32,163 bases of DNA from an uncultured Oleispira sp. Its GTDB lineage: Bacteria > Pseudomonadota > Gammaproteobacteria > Pseudomonadales > Oceanobacteraceae. The notes beneath the pieces were generated by a model. That model saw only the letters and a list, made by a program, of their open reading frames with translations. It was not told where the DNA came from and made no database searches. Shown piece by piece: positions 24,458-32,163 of the stretch. Position numbers and translations under genes: made by a program. Where the stretch lies: the NCBI GenBank assembly GCA_913019965.1, contig CAJVZR010000048.1:1-32163 (forward strand), in the 5' to 3' direction. The number at the start of each line of letters is the position of its first letter. Position 1 is the stretch's first letter.

Positions 24458-25507
24458 GTGATTAAAGTAGGCATTGTTGGCGGCACGGGCTATACCGGCG
24501 TTGAATTATTAAGGCTGCTAAGTCAGCACCCAGAAGTTGAATTAACGGTAATTACCTCTCGTAGTGAGAAAGGGATTCCAGTAGCGCAAATGTTTCCGAA
24601 TTTGCGTGGGCATGTCGATCTTTGTTTTTCTGAGCCGAGTGCCGAAAACCTAGCGCCTTGTGATGTGGTCTTTTTTGCCACCCCTCATGGTGTTGCTCAT
24701 GGTCTAGCGCAACAAGTATTAGATCAAGGCATCAAGGTCATTGATCTGAGTGCAGACTTCCGCCTAGAAGATGCGGATGTGTGGGAACATTGGTACAACC
24801 AGCCGCATGGTGCGAAATCTTTATTGCCTGAAGCCGTTTATGGTTTGCCAGAAGTAAACCGTGAGCAAATTAAGCAAGCGCGCTTGATTGCTGTTCCTGG
24901 TTGCTACCCAACCTCAGTGCAACTAGCTTTGATTCCGTTATTGGAGCAAGGTTTGATTGAAACAACAGGCATCATTGCCGATTGTAAGTCCGGTGTGAGT
25001 GGTGCTGGTCGCCAAGCTAAAATGGGTGCTTTATTTTGTGAGGCAGGTGAGAGCATGATGGCCTATGCTGTATCGGGTCACCGTCATTTACCTGAAATTA
25101 AACAAGGTTTAACCCGTACTGCGGGTAAAGACGTAAGTATGACCTTTGTGCCTCACTTGACGCCGATGATTCGTGGTATTCATTCAACCGTGTATGCTCC
25201 GAGTAAAACAGCGGAAGTAGAAGCCTTAGGGGTTGATGGGTTACAGAAGTTATTTGAAGAACGTTACGCCAATGAGCCATTTGTTGATGTGATGCCCGCG
25301 GGCAGTCATCCCGAGACGCGTTCCGTGAAAGGCAGTAATATGTGTCGCATCGCAATTCATCAGCATGCCGATACAGGCTTGATCGTGATTCTTTCGGTGA
25401 TCGATAACCTAGTAAAAGGCGCTTCGGGTCAGGCAGTTCAGAATATGAATATCGTATTTGATCTTCCAGAGCAAACGGGCTTAAAAGTTGTGGGTTTACT
25501 ACCCTAG
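24458..25507 (+). CDS. argC: N-acetyl-gamma-glutamyl-phosphate reductase
   Basis: This 349-residue NADP-dependent enzyme reduces N-acetylglutamyl phosphate to the semialdehyde in arginine synthesis. The nucleotide-binding start [19 protein letters not shown] and the catalytic cysteine C149 in [14 protein letters not shown] are intact, with [12 protein letters not shown] and the histidine in SGHRHLPEI further on. The start is GTG, with a GAGG ribosome site eight bases upstream, and gives the expected family length. It opens the rightward conserved block and stands 41 bases before the DUF6776 gene, with which it may be co-transcribed. I find no clear ArgR box. Confidence 0.97.
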   Translation: MIKVGIVGGTGYTGVELLRLLSQHPEVELTVITSRSEKGIPVAQMFPNLRGHVDLCFSEPSAENLAPCDVVFFATPHGVAHGLAQQVLDQGIKVIDLSADFRLEDADVWEHWYNQPHGAKSLLPEAVYGLPEVNREQIKQARLIAVPGCYPTSVQLALIPLLEQGLIETTGIIADCKSGVSGAGRQAKMGALFCEAGESMMAYAVSGHRHLPEIKQGLTRTAGKDVSMTFVPHLTPMIRGIHSTVYAPSKTAEVEALGVDGLQKLFEERYANEPFVDVMPAGSHPETRSVKGSNMCRIAIHQHADTGLIVILSVIDNLVKGASGQAVQNMNIVFDLPEQTGLKVVGLLP

Positions 25508-25548
25508 TAAATCTGATTAAACAATAAGAGTGATTAAAGGATTATTGA

Positions 25549-26289
25549 ATGGCCGTAGTAAAAGGCAGTAAACAAGAGCGTTTAAGCTTGGTTCGTTATG
25601 ACCCTTGGCATCGTTTTTGGCGTAGTTTCTATTTTTTGCTTTTTACCACGGTGGTTGCTGCGGGTTGTTTCTTTGGTGGCCAGTTTGCCAGCTTAGAAGA
25701 ATTAAGTGCTCTCGGTGAAGAGCGTGATCAGCTACAAGAGCAAATAATTGCTTCCGATAAAGAAATCCGCAGTTTTCGCCAGCGCGTTGGTGTGCTTGAA
25801 AAAGGCGGAGAGGTCGATCGACAGGCTGCTGAAGGCATTCGCCAAACGGTTAAAGAGCTGAAGATTCAAGTGGCTACTTTAGAAGAAGAGGTCTCTTTTT
25901 ATAAGGGTATTATGGCCCCGAGTGGTCAGGATAAAGGCTTACGCATTAGTAAGATTGATATCCAGCCGTTAGAGAAGACCAGTATGTATCGTTATAGCAT
26001 CATGATGACGCAAGTAGCGGACAATACGTCCTATATAAAAGGCTTGGCCGCGGTTAATTTTGTCGGTATCGAAGCGGGTAAGCGTAAGATTATTCCGTTA
26101 CGCGAGCTGGATGAGAAAGTGAATGAGTTGGGAGTGAAATTTAGCTTCCGTTATTTCCAAGAAGTTGCTGGTGAGGTTGCCATGCCAGCAAACTTTAAAG
26201 TCGAACAAGTGCAGGTGGTTTTACAGTCCACGGGTAGTAAAGCCCAGCGCGTAGAAGAGACCATTGAGTGGTCACAAAAGGACGTATAA
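25549..26289 (+). CDS. DUF6776 membrane-anchored coiled-coil protein
   Basis: This 246-residue protein has one N-terminal membrane span (about 27-46, FYFLLFTTVVAAGCFFGGQF). A coiled coil follows from about 50 to 120 (EERDQLQEQIIASDKEIR, VKELKIQVATLEEEVSFYKG), then a C-terminal beta-rich domain. Its orientation and length fit the DUF6776 family, which is placed beside bactofilin in this conserved block. AAGGA precedes the ATG. The stop overlaps the next ATG in a TAATG junction, so bactofilin is translationally coupled. A role as the membrane partner of the bactofilin scaffold is attractive but inferred; no biochemical function is known to me. Confidence 0.88.
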   Translation: MAVVKGSKQERLSLVRYDPWHRFWRSFYFLLFTTVVAAGCFFGGQFASLEELSALGEERDQLQEQIIASDKEIRSFRQRVGVLEKGGEVDRQAAEGIRQTVKELKIQVATLEEEVSFYKGIMAPSGQDKGLRISKIDIQPLEKTSMYRYSIMMTQVADNTSYIKGLAAVNFVGIEAGKRKIIPLRELDEKVNELGVKFSFRYFQEVAGEVAMPANFKVEQVQVVLQSTGSKAQRVEETIEWSQKDV

Positions 26290-26738
26290 TGTTTAGTAGT
26301 AAAGATAAAACCGCCGCCAGTCATTACGATACCTTGGTTTCGCCTAAAACAGAGATCGTTGGTGATGTTAAATTTAAAGGTGGTCTGCAGGTTGAAGGTA
26401 TCATCAAGGGTAACTTGATTGCCGAAGCAGGCAGTGGCGCGGTCGTTCGTATTTCAGATACGGGCCGTGTTGAGGGGCAGATTAATGCTCCGAATGTGGT
26501 CGTAAACGGTACTGTTGTTGGTGATATCTATGCCGGTGAGTACATTGAACTGGCTAAGAAAGCGCGTATTCAGGGTGATGTATATTATCACATGATGGAG
26601 ATGGTATTGGGCGCTGAGGTGAATGGGAAATTGATTCATCAAGGTAAGGATGAGCTGAAAAAGGCTAATAAGTCCATGCTAGATGCACAAGCGGTTCCTG
26701 AAACTAAGAGTGACCAAGCTGGCGATAAAGTTGACTAA
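26289..26738 (+). CDS. Bactofilin (polymer-forming cytoskeletal protein)
   Basis: The 149-residue protein begins at ATG 26289 (MFSSKDKTAASHYDTLVSPK). An in-frame start further upstream is less likely, because AAAGGA stands at the right distance before 26289. The bactofilin domain (about 18-120) is a right-handed beta helix of short repeats: TEIVGDVKFKGGLQVEGIIK, GRVEGQINAPNVVVNGTVVG and ARIQGDVYY. The charged tails are disordered. Bactofilins form filaments without nucleotide and localise cell-wall enzymes or set cell shape. The neighbours anmK and the M23 peptidase, with the coupled DUF6776 anchor, give that idea context. Confidence 0.93.
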   Translation: MFSSKDKTAASHYDTLVSPKTEIVGDVKFKGGLQVEGIIKGNLIAEAGSGAVVRISDTGRVEGQINAPNVVVNGTVVGDIYAGEYIELAKKARIQGDVYYHMMEMVLGAEVNGKLIHQGKDELKKANKSMLDAQAVPETKSDQAGDKVD

Positions 26739-26788
26739 ATTGGTCGGTTAATTCGATAATGGTCGAGTTAGTCTTTGTGAGATAGATA

Positions 26789-27136
26789 ATGAATGCAGTA
26801 GTAGCCGCTGAACCGATAGGTTTAACCTCGGCAGCCGAAGAAAAAATCAGAGCATTGTTGGTGGAAGAAGCCGATGATGAGTTATGTCTACGCGTCTTTG
26901 TGACGGGGGGAGGCTGTTCTGGTTTTCAATATGGCTTTACCTTTGATGATGAGCGCAATGAAGATGATAGTATCATTTTCAAAGATGGCGCTCGTGTGCT
27001 GGTGGACTCATTGAGCTATCAATACTTGGTTGGCTCAAATGTGGATTATCAAGAAGGTCTTGAAGGTTCCCGATTTATTGTGAATAACCCTGGTGCTAGT
27101 TCAACCTGCGGTTGCGGATCTTCATTTTCAATTTAA
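26789..27136 (+). CDS. erpA: A-type iron-sulfur cluster carrier/insertion protein
   Basis: This 115-residue A-type carrier has the three cluster-binding cysteines C43 ([11 protein letters not shown]), C107 and C109 ([11 protein letters not shown]). These carriers receive Fe-S clusters from the assembly machinery and deliver them to apoproteins, in E. coli notably IspG/IspH and respiratory enzymes. The ErpA-type reading is preferred over IscA or SufA because the isc/suf genes are absent and the argC-to-tyrS context matches the erpA position in Pseudomonas. A GAGATAGATA stretch precedes the ATG. The gene starts 50 bases after the bactofilin stop. Confidence 0.95.
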   Translation: MNAVVAAEPIGLTSAAEEKIRALLVEEADDELCLRVFVTGGGCSGFQYGFTFDDERNEDDSIIFKDGARVLVDSLSYQYLVGSNVDYQEGLEGSRFIVNNPGASSTCGCGSSFSI

Positions 27137-27164
27137 TCAGTCTATATAGTTAGAGGTGGATCGT

Positions 27165-27668
27165 ATGTTGCGTTATTTGGGTATCTTGTTGTTGCTTGTA
27201 CCAAGTTTGGTATTAGCAAAGGATCCTGCAATTCAGCCTGCGGTTCAGACGCAAAATATTGCGACGGCCTCAACTATAGACTCGAGTCCTAAAAGTGATG
27301 CGCAAATACTGCAGAAGCTCCAAGCGAATGTTGCCTTGCATACACTGGCTGAACTGCGGTCGCTATTAGAGCAAGCCGAGAAAATTGCTAACGGTGAAAC
27401 TCAATACAGTACTGATGAGCCGATCGCTGTGGTATTGCATGGTGAAGAAATTAAAGCCTTTATGCGTAGTAATTATCGCGAAAATAAAGCCTTAGTGGAT
27501 CTCGCTGCACGTTTAGATGCTTTTAATGTTATCGATGTGAAGGTATGTAAGCGTTGGATGGGTGCGAATGGCATCATGGCGAATCAACTGCCGCCATTTG
27601 TCGAGCCCGTCCCTTTTGGTGCAGGTGAGCGTGAGCGCTTAGAAAAAGCAGGCTACGCTTATTTTTAA
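27165..27668 (+). CDS. Exported DsrE-family protein
   Basis: The start at ATG 27165 is chosen because AGGTGGA precedes it and it gives a clean signal peptide (MLRYLGILLLLVPSLVLA, cleavage near 18); a GTG at 27156 overlaps the ribosome site. The 167-residue product ends in a DsrE/DsrF-like domain: PIAVVLHGEEIKAFM, DVKVCKRWMGANG with a single Cys C128, and LPPFVEPVPFGAG followed by the AGYAYF terminus. Cytosolic DsrE/TusD proteins relay sulfur on such a cysteine; here it is periplasmic and the partner is unknown. It lies 19-28 bases after erpA, so co-transcription is likely. It is convergent with anmK across 15 bases. Confidence 0.85.
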   Translation: MLRYLGILLLLVPSLVLAKDPAIQPAVQTQNIATASTIDSSPKSDAQILQKLQANVALHTLAELRSLLEQAEKIANGETQYSTDEPIAVVLHGEEIKAFMRSNYRENKALVDLAARLDAFNVIDVKVCKRWMGANGIMANQLPPFVEPVPFGAGERERLEKAGYAYF

Positions 27669-27683
27669 AGTAACTCACAGCGA

Positions 27684-28784
27684 TTAAGCAGGGTAAATTG
27701 CGCCTAAAACCCTAGGGCCTTTAGCGCCTGTGGTATTCGCTAAGTTTCCTGTCATGCCATTCATGGTTCTATACGCTAACCACGCAAACGCGCAAGCTTC
27801 TACCATGTCCACTGGAATCCCTAAATCATCCGTGCGACCAATACGTACCGTTAATAAGTGATGTTGAATTCGTTCGACCAGATAGATGTTATGTGCACCG
27901 CCGCCGCATAAGAACAGTTCTCCGTCAGTATAGCCCCACTCTTCAATACCTCTGCCGATAGAGATAGCGGTTAATTCTACCAGGGTCGTTAATACGTCCT
28001 CTTTCTTACAATCATCCATTTCAGGGGTGAGTTGTTTCATCTGTTGGAGATTAAATAACTCTCGACCAGTGCTTTTAGGGGGGGCTTGTTTGAAATAATC
28101 AATCGCTAGCCATTTTTTTAGCAGCGTTGGTAGGATTTTTCCTGAGCGAGCAATAATCCCACCTTCGTCGTAATTTATTTGCCAATGCTGTTCGACCCAT
28201 TCGTTTGAAAGTGCATTGGCTGGCCCTAAGTCAAAGCCAAAGGTAGATTCAGGGTCTTGTGAAAGAACCGTGACATTGGCAATCCCTCCCAGGTTTAATA
28301 TTTGACGAGGGTTGTGGTAATCAAGAAAGACATCTTGATGAAATGCAGGTACTAATGGAGCCCCTTCGCCTCCAGCTGCGATATCACGGCGACGAAAATC
28401 AGCAACGGTTGTAATACCTGTAAGTTCTGCAACTAGGTTAGCATCACCAATTTGCATGCTGAAAGCGTTGGGTCTAGGTTTATGGCGTATAGTTTGCCCA
28501 TGGCAACCGATCGCTTTAATATCTTTAGCCTGATAGTCGTATTTTTCTAGCAGATTAAGACAGCATTGGGCATAGAGCTTTCCCAATTGCTGGTCAAGAC
28601 TAGCTAAGTCTTCCAGCTTTATTTCAGATGCTTGGCTGAGTTCAAATATGTTTTTCTGTAGCGGAGCTTGGTAAGCTTGATAATAATTAGCTAATAGATG
28701 GGTTCGGCCATGCTGGTCAATTTCAACCAGAGCCGCATCAATCCCATCTAAACTGGTGCCGGACATTAAACCTATGTAAAGCAC
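27684..28784 (-). CDS. anmK: 1,6-anhydro-N-acetylmuramic acid kinase
   Basis: This 366-residue kinase opens and phosphorylates 1,6-anhydro-MurNAc to MurNAc-6-phosphate in cell-wall recycling. The ATP loop GLMSGTSLDGIDAALVEID (about 5-23), GCHGQTIRHKP and catalytic D185 in FGFDLGPANAL are intact, with GGGAHN near the C-terminus. The length is normal for the family. It follows the M23 peptidase gene by 16 bases on the same strand, a two-gene run in peptidoglycan turnover: one enzyme cuts the wall, the other reuses fragments. The same pair stands before tyrS in Pseudomonas, from memory. Confidence 0.97.
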   Translation of the reverse strand: MLYIGLMSGTSLDGIDAALVEIDQHGRTHLLANYYQAYQAPLQKNIFELSQASEIKLEDLASLDQQLGKLYAQCCLNLLEKYDYQAKDIKAIGCHGQTIRHKPRPNAFSMQIGDANLVAELTGITTVADFRRRDIAAGGEGAPLVPAFHQDVFLDYHNPRQILNLGGIANVTVLSQDPESTFGFDLGPANALSNEWVEQHWQINYDEGGIIARSGKILPTLLKKWLAIDYFKQAPPKSTGRELFNLQQMKQLTPEMDDCKKEDVLTTLVELTAISIGRGIEEWGYTDGELFLCGGGAHNIYLVERIQHHLLTVRIGRTDDLGIPVDMVEACAFAWLAYRTMNGMTGNLANTTGAKGPRVLGAIYPA

Positions 28785-28800
28785 AGCCGCTCCTTATTCT

Positions 28801-30102
28801 TTATGTTGGGTTGCTCATTTCGAGTGATTCGTCACTGGCTAATTGAGTCCCTTGCTGACTTTTTAGCCATTCAATCATTCGTTTAGCTTCTGCTTTATAC
28901 GCCGCTTTTTGATCTTTACTAATTGAGCGAGATTTAGGAAGCTTGATTCTTAATGAATCGCGATGAACGCCATCGACCCTAAACTCAAAGTGTAGATGAG
29001 GGCCCGTCGCAAGACCAGTACTGCCAACATACCCAATGACTTGCCCTTGTTTAACTCTGCGGCCTTTGCGTGCCTTACGGTTAAATTTACTCAGGTGGGC
29101 ATATAAGGTTTGATAGCGGCTGCCATGTTGAATAATCACGCAATTACCAAAGCCGCCTTTGCGGCCGGCAAAAATAACCTTGCCATCGCCAGTCGATTTA
29201 ATCGGTGTGCCTGTTCTTGCTGCATAATCTGTCCCTTTATGGGCACGGAATTTATTCAGTACTGGATGTTTGCGGCGTAAATTAAAACGCGAGCTGATAC
29301 GTGCTAAGTCGATAGGGTTACGTAAGAACTCTTTACGCATACTATGGCCAGAGGGGTCATAGTATTGGCCTTCGCCTTTTTTATCTTCGTAGCGAACAGC
29401 GGTGAGCTCGCGTCCACGATTGATGAAATTAGCGATTAGAATGTTGCCATAGCCAATGCGTTCACCCTCTAAAAAGAGCTCTTCATATATAAGGCTGAAT
29501 TCATCCCCTTGACGAATATCCAAAGCAAAGTCGATATCCCAGCCAAATAATCCGGCGAGCTCTGTCAACGTTGCTTGGGGGATACCTTGTTTAGCACCAT
29601 CAAGAAATAGCGAAGAGTTAATCTTAGCTTGAGCGAATCTAGGTCTACGATCAGCCACCTTCTCGTCTAGCTTATAATCATACTTGCCTTCAATCGTTCG
29701 GTTGAACTCATGAGCGGTCAGTGGAGATGTTTCAATCCGCATACGGGTAACATGATTATCGGCGGTATTTTGCCATTTAATCATTTGACCCGGTTGTAGG
29801 TTAAGAGCGCCTTTAGGAGCACTATGAGCAATTGCTAATGCATCGGCTGCACTTAACGAGTTACGTGTGAATACTCGCGATAAGTTATCACCGCTTTTCA
29901 GTTCAGTTTGTTGCCAATATTCAACTTCCTCTTGAATGTCGGCTTCTTCGTGAGACTCTCCATTAACCGTTAATGTTTGTATTTCACGCTTTTGCTTTGA
30001 ATCTGAATGTTCCCCAACAGCGAAAATGACGATTAATACGATCAAACTTAAAGCTGCAATGTGGGTCTTGGGGAAATACTGCCACTGGCCAAGAACTGCC
30101 AT
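28801..30102 (-). CDS. M23 metallopeptidase, MepM-like murein hydrolase
   Basis: This 433-residue protein has one N-terminal membrane anchor (about 16-30), a LysM/OapA-like region (about 65-125, with LKSGDNLSRVFTRNSLS), and a C-terminal LytM/M23 domain. The zinc ligands are H288 and D292 (HKGTDYA) and H371 in HLHF (369-372), with H336 (YAHLS) as the catalytic histidine. An intact ligand set suggests an active DD-endopeptidase rather than an EnvC-type degenerate factor. E. coli MepM cuts cross-links so that new strands can be inserted. It is first in the run with anmK and divergent from tyrS across 160 bases. Confidence 0.93.
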   Translation of the reverse strand: MAVLGQWQYFPKTHIAALSLIVLIVIFAVGEHSDSKQKREIQTLTVNGESHEEADIQEEVEYWQQTELKSGDNLSRVFTRNSLSAADALAIAHSAPKGALNLQPGQMIKWQNTADNHVTRMRIETSPLTAHEFNRTIEGKYDYKLDEKVADRRPRFAQAKINSSLFLDGAKQGIPQATLTELAGLFGWDIDFALDIRQGDEFSLIYEELFLEGERIGYGNILIANFINRGRELTAVRYEDKKGEGQYYDPSGHSMRKEFLRNPIDLARISSRFNLRRKHPVLNKFRAHKGTDYAARTGTPIKSTGDGKVIFAGRKGGFGNCVIIQHGSRYQTLYAHLSKFNRKARKGRRVKQGQVIGYVGSTGLATGPHLHFEFRVDGVHRDSLRIKLPKSRSISKDQKAAYKAEAKRMIEWLKSQQGTQLASDESLEMSNPT

Positions 30103-30262
30103 AGTTATTATTGTTCCTACAAATAAATCTTTTCTTTAGCGGACAGTGTACAACAATATCGGCAAATTAGTTGCCATTCGCAGCATCTCTATTGCTTTTA
30201 TTAACTGATTCGGTATGGTGACGACCGCTTAATTTTTCACTTTAGACTGACAAGAGAACGTC

Positions 30263-31561
30263 ATGACGGCAGCATTAATAGAAGATTTAAAGGCTCGTGG
30301 GCTTATTAGCCAAACCACAGCAGACGCAGAGCTTATTGAACATTTACAGGATGGCTGCCGTACACTTTATTGTGGCTTTGATCCCACCGCGGATAGTTTG
30401 CATATTGGTAGTTTGGTGCCTTTATTGGCATTGAAACGCTTTCAGGAAGCGGGGCATAAGCCCGTTGCTCTAGTCGGAGGTGCTACCGGCCTGATTGGAG
30501 ATCCGAGCTTTAAAGCGCAAGAGCGTAAATTGAATACGCCAGATATTGTTGCTAGTTGGGTAGATAAGTTAAAGGCTCAAGTAAGTCGCTTCATCGATTT
30601 TGAAGCCGGTGAAAAAAGCGCTTCAGTCGTAAATAACCTGGACTGGGTGGGAGAGCTTAACGTTCTAGACTTCCTACGTGATGTCGGTAAGCACTTCTCT
30701 ATTAATAACATGATTCAGAAAGAGTCGGTTAAGCAGCGTATTGATCGAGAAGGTGCGGGTATTTCTTTTACTGAATTTACCTATATGCTGCTGCAATCTT
30801 ATGACTTTGCTGAATTGGCAGAGCGTGAAGACTGCACGATTCAAATTGGTGGCTCAGACCAATGGGGTAATATCGTTGGTGGTGTTGATTTAGCTCGTCG
30901 TATGTATGGCAAGCAAACCTTTGGTATCACCCTGCCTTTAGTGACTAAATCGGACGGTACTAAATTTGGTAAAACTGAGAGTGGTACAATTTGGTTAGAT
31001 CCTACCAAAACGTCCCCTTATGCCTTTTATCAATTCTGGATGAATACCGCCGATGCGGACGCCTATAAATTTATGCGTTACTTCACCTTCTTATCGATTC
31101 AGCGCATAGAAGAAATTGAACAGCACGATGCTGAAATCCAAGGCCGTAAAACGGGCCAAGGAATTTTAGCGGAAGAGGTAACTCGTCTTATTCACGGTGA
31201 AGAGGCGCTGCAATCTGCGAAGCGTATTACAGAAGCGCTATTCTCCGGTGACTTAGCAACCCTATCAGAGCAAGAGCTAGAGCAAATTAAGCTTGATGGT
31301 CTGCCATCAAGTGACTTGGTGCTTGCGGATATTGCTGAAACTCCTTTAACCAGCTTATTTACTGAGTGCGGTATGGTTAAAGCAGGGCGTGAAGTAAAAG
31401 ATGCCTTGGGTCGTAATGCTGTACTAATTAATGGCGAAGCCAAAGGTGCAGCAGACAATATGACGACGGCAGAGAGTTTTTCTGTTGATAAAGCGCTATA
31501 TGGTCGTTTTTTCCTTGTGAAGCTGGGTAAGAAGAAGCACCACTTGTTCGAAATTAAATAA
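30263..31561 (+). CDS. tyrS: Tyrosyl-tRNA synthetase (TyrS type)
   Basis: This 432-residue class I synthetase charges tRNA-Tyr. The HIGH signature is HIGS (47-50) in PTADSLHIGSLVPLLAL. The KMSKS-like motif is KFGKT (234-238), the TyrS variety. Tyrosine-pocket text includes YCGFDPTADS, YMLLQSYDF and GGSDQWGNIVGG. A C-terminal S4-type RNA-binding domain (about 370-432) contains DALGRNAVLING. The AAGAGAAC before the ATG is a modest ribosome site. Its stop is directly followed by the rRNA promoter array. I see no terminator between them, so read-through into the rRNA operon is conceivable. Confidence 0.98.
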   Translation: MTAALIEDLKARGLISQTTADAELIEHLQDGCRTLYCGFDPTADSLHIGSLVPLLALKRFQEAGHKPVALVGGATGLIGDPSFKAQERKLNTPDIVASWVDKLKAQVSRFIDFEAGEKSASVVNNLDWVGELNVLDFLRDVGKHFSINNMIQKESVKQRIDREGAGISFTEFTYMLLQSYDFAELAEREDCTIQIGGSDQWGNIVGGVDLARRMYGKQTFGITLPLVTKSDGTKFGKTESGTIWLDPTKTSPYAFYQFWMNTADADAYKFMRYFTFLSIQRIEEIEQHDAEIQGRKTGQGILAEEVTRLIHGEEALQSAKRITEALFSGDLATLSEQELEQIKLDGLPSSDLVLADIAETPLTSLFTECGMVKAGREVKDALGRNAVLINGEAKGAADNMTTAESFSVDKALYGRFFLVKLGKKKHHLFEIK

Positions 31562-31586
31562 AACGGCTAGCTATCAGAGAAAACGG

Positions 31587-31614
31587 TTGACGGCGTGTAT
31601 AAAGTCCCTATAAT
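31587..31614 (+). promoter_or_regulatory. rRNA promoter P1
   Basis: TTGACG (31587-31592), a 16-base spacer and TATAAT (31609-31614) are followed by the GC-rich discriminator GCGCCG typical of stringently controlled rRNA promoters. It lies 26 bases after the tyrS stop. Confidence 0.88.
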
Positions 31615-31679
31615 GCGCCGCTCACTTGTTGAGACAAGGTGTTTGAAAAAACAACTTAGAAAACAAATGAGAAAAAGGG

Positions 31680-31707
31680 TTGACTATCTTAAACGTTTGT
31701 TTAGAAT
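31680..31707 (+). promoter_or_regulatory. rRNA promoter P2
   Basis: TTGACT (31680-31685), a 16-base spacer and TAGAAT (31702-31707) are followed by GCGCCC. The A-rich stretch before it (AAAACAAATGAGAAAAAGG) could act as an UP element. Confidence 0.85.
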
Positions 31708-31762
31708 GCGCCCTCCTTTGAAGAGAAGCCGGTAAGGCTTTGAAAACAAAGAAAAAAAGAGG

Positions 31763-31790
31763 TTGACATCGTCATTTAGCACTTTATAAT
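31763..31790 (+). promoter_or_regulatory. rRNA promoter P3, consensus hexamers
   Basis: TTGACA (31763-31768), a 16-base spacer and TATAAT (31785-31790) are followed by GCGCCT. Both hexamers match sigma-70 consensus exactly, and an A-tract (AAAGAAAAAAAGAG) lies directly upstream. This is probably the strongest of the four. Confidence 0.92.
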
Positions 31791-31857
31791 GCGCCTCACT
31801 TTACAGCTACTTAGATCTAACGACTAAGTCGACTGAAAAGAAAGTTTAAAAAAGCTG

Positions 31858-31885
31858 TTGACTTACTGATTTAGATCATTAGAAT
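31858..31885 (+). promoter_or_regulatory. rRNA promoter P4, nearest to 16S
   Basis: TTGACT (31858-31863), a 16-base spacer and TAGAAT (31880-31885) are followed by ACGCAGCCCGC. The upstream AAGTTTAAAAAAG is a possible UP element. It gives a leader of about 210 bases before mature 16S. Confidence 0.82.
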
Positions 31886-31917
31886 ACGCAGCCCGCTTAG
31901 AGTGAAAGCCTAAGCAA

Positions 31918-31929
31918 TGTTCTTTAACA
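31918..31929 (+). promoter_or_regulatory. boxA antitermination site in the rRNA leader
   Basis: TGTTCTTTAACA differs by one base from the rRNA boxA consensus TGCTCTTTAACA. In RNA it binds NusB-NusE to prevent premature Rho termination. It lies after P4, so transcripts from all four promoters carry it. Confidence 0.88.
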
Positions 31930-31978
31930 ATATATTTAGATAATTCGTGTGGGTGCTTGCCTTGATTGAGTGGAGACA

Positions 31979-32005
31979 GTCACTTAACAGTTCGCTGTTA
32001 GTGAC
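31979..32005 (+). other. rRNA leader hairpin with TTCG loop
   Basis: GTCACTTAACAG pairs with CTGTTAGTGAC with one bulged T, closed by a TTCG tetraloop. This very stable stem between boxA and 16S may be a folding or processing element. Confidence 0.7.
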
Positions 32006-32038
32006 ATCAAAGCATAAAACAAGATAAGAGCTCACAAA

Positions 32039-32058
32039 CTCTTGATTAGTTTCAAGAG
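32039..32058 (+). other. Second rRNA leader hairpin
   Basis: CTCTTGA and TCAAGAG form a 7-bp stem with a six-base loop, 45 bases before the 16S start. It may guide early pre-16S folding; part of this segment could instead pair with sequence after the 16S gene, outside the window. Confidence 0.5.
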
Positions 32059-32102
32059 CGCTTTTAATTAAGCAAACTAGTTTTTATTTTGAGTAAGATT
32101 TT

Positions 32103-32163
32103 AAACTGAAGAGTTTGATCATGGCTCAGATTGAACGCTGGCGGCAGGCTTAACACATGCAAG
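32103..32163 (+). rRNA. 16S ribosomal RNA, first ~61 bases
   Basis: The universal 5' region is present: AACTGAAGAGTTTGATCATG, then GCTCAGATTGAACGCTGGCG and GCAGGCTTAACACATGCAAG up to the window edge. The start is set by alignment with the E. coli 5' end and could differ by a few bases. It is the first gene of an rRNA operon driven by P1-P4. The rest, and any tRNA spacer genes, lie outside the window. Confidence 0.98.

Noticed and set aside
1..32163. CRISPR arrays, transposases, integrases, prophage genes, tRNAs
   Set aside because: Both strands were read for them; no direct-repeat array, mobile-element protein or tRNA cloverleaf was found.

Overview
The window reads as ordinary chromosome from a marine-type gammaproteobacterium of moderate GC, roughly in the mid-40s percent by eye. 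The start of a 16S rRNA at the right edge has gammaproteobacterial sequence. The run argC - DUF6776 - bactofilin - erpA - (DsrE) - anmK - M23 peptidase - tyrS - 16S matches, from memory, the order around PA0662-PA0668 in Pseudomonas aeruginosa. Together with the LpoP-type lipoprotein beside mrcB, this points to the Pseudomonadales/Oceanospirillales side of the class. I cannot name the genus from sequence alone. I see no phage, transposase, CRISPR array or tRNA.

Layout. (1) 1-3.85 kb: the truncated end of a cyclic-nucleotide-binding protein and a pentapeptide-repeat protein on the minus strand, then DNA polymerase II (polB) on plus. (2) 3.9-13.2 kb: an iron-handling locus built around a divergent Fur-box region near 9.42 kb. 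Leftward runs a probable operon of an imelysin lipoprotein, a DUF1111 di-haem lipoprotein, a Tat-exported DUF1513 beta-propeller and a second, motif-degenerate imelysin lipoprotein. Rightward lie a di-haem cytochrome c peroxidase/MauG-type lipoprotein, a terminator, a second Fur box and a FecA-like TonB receptor. (3) 13.2-20.6 kb: a NYN-domain protein, a small lipoprotein, a PfkB-type adenosine kinase, PBP1b (mrcB) overlapped by an LpoP-like TPR lipoprotein, a chemotaxis receptor with a multi-pass membrane sensor, and a membrane protein coupled to hemL. (4) 20.6-24.3 kb: hemL, a structured intergenic repeat-like element, hemJ and a CLC chloride transporter with C-terminal CBS domains. (5) 24.4-31.6 kb: the conserved argC-to-tyrS block. 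(6) 31.6-32.16 kb: a ribosomal RNA control region with four tandem promoters, boxA, leader hairpins and the first 61 bases of 16S rRNA.

How the genes fit together. The iron locus gives an outer-membrane importer, two imelysin-type lipoproteins and two di-haem lipoproteins, all secreted and apparently under Fur. This looks like a periplasmic/outer-membrane redox-linked iron acquisition pathway whose chemistry is not established. mrcB and its lipoprotein partner, the bactofilin, anmK and the M23 peptidase form a cell-wall synthesis, scaffolding and recycling theme. hemL and hemJ belong to tetrapyrrole synthesis and erpA to Fe-S cluster delivery.

The most interesting non-coding signals are: a hairpin that could hide the ribosome binding site of the chemotaxis receptor, with two competing copies of the pairing segment; a tandem 16-bp duplication of the ribosome-binding-site/ATG unit at the DUF1111 gene; a double hairpin inside the imelysin operon; an inverted repeat before the NYN gene; the hemL-hemJ repeat element; and the four-promoter rRNA array.
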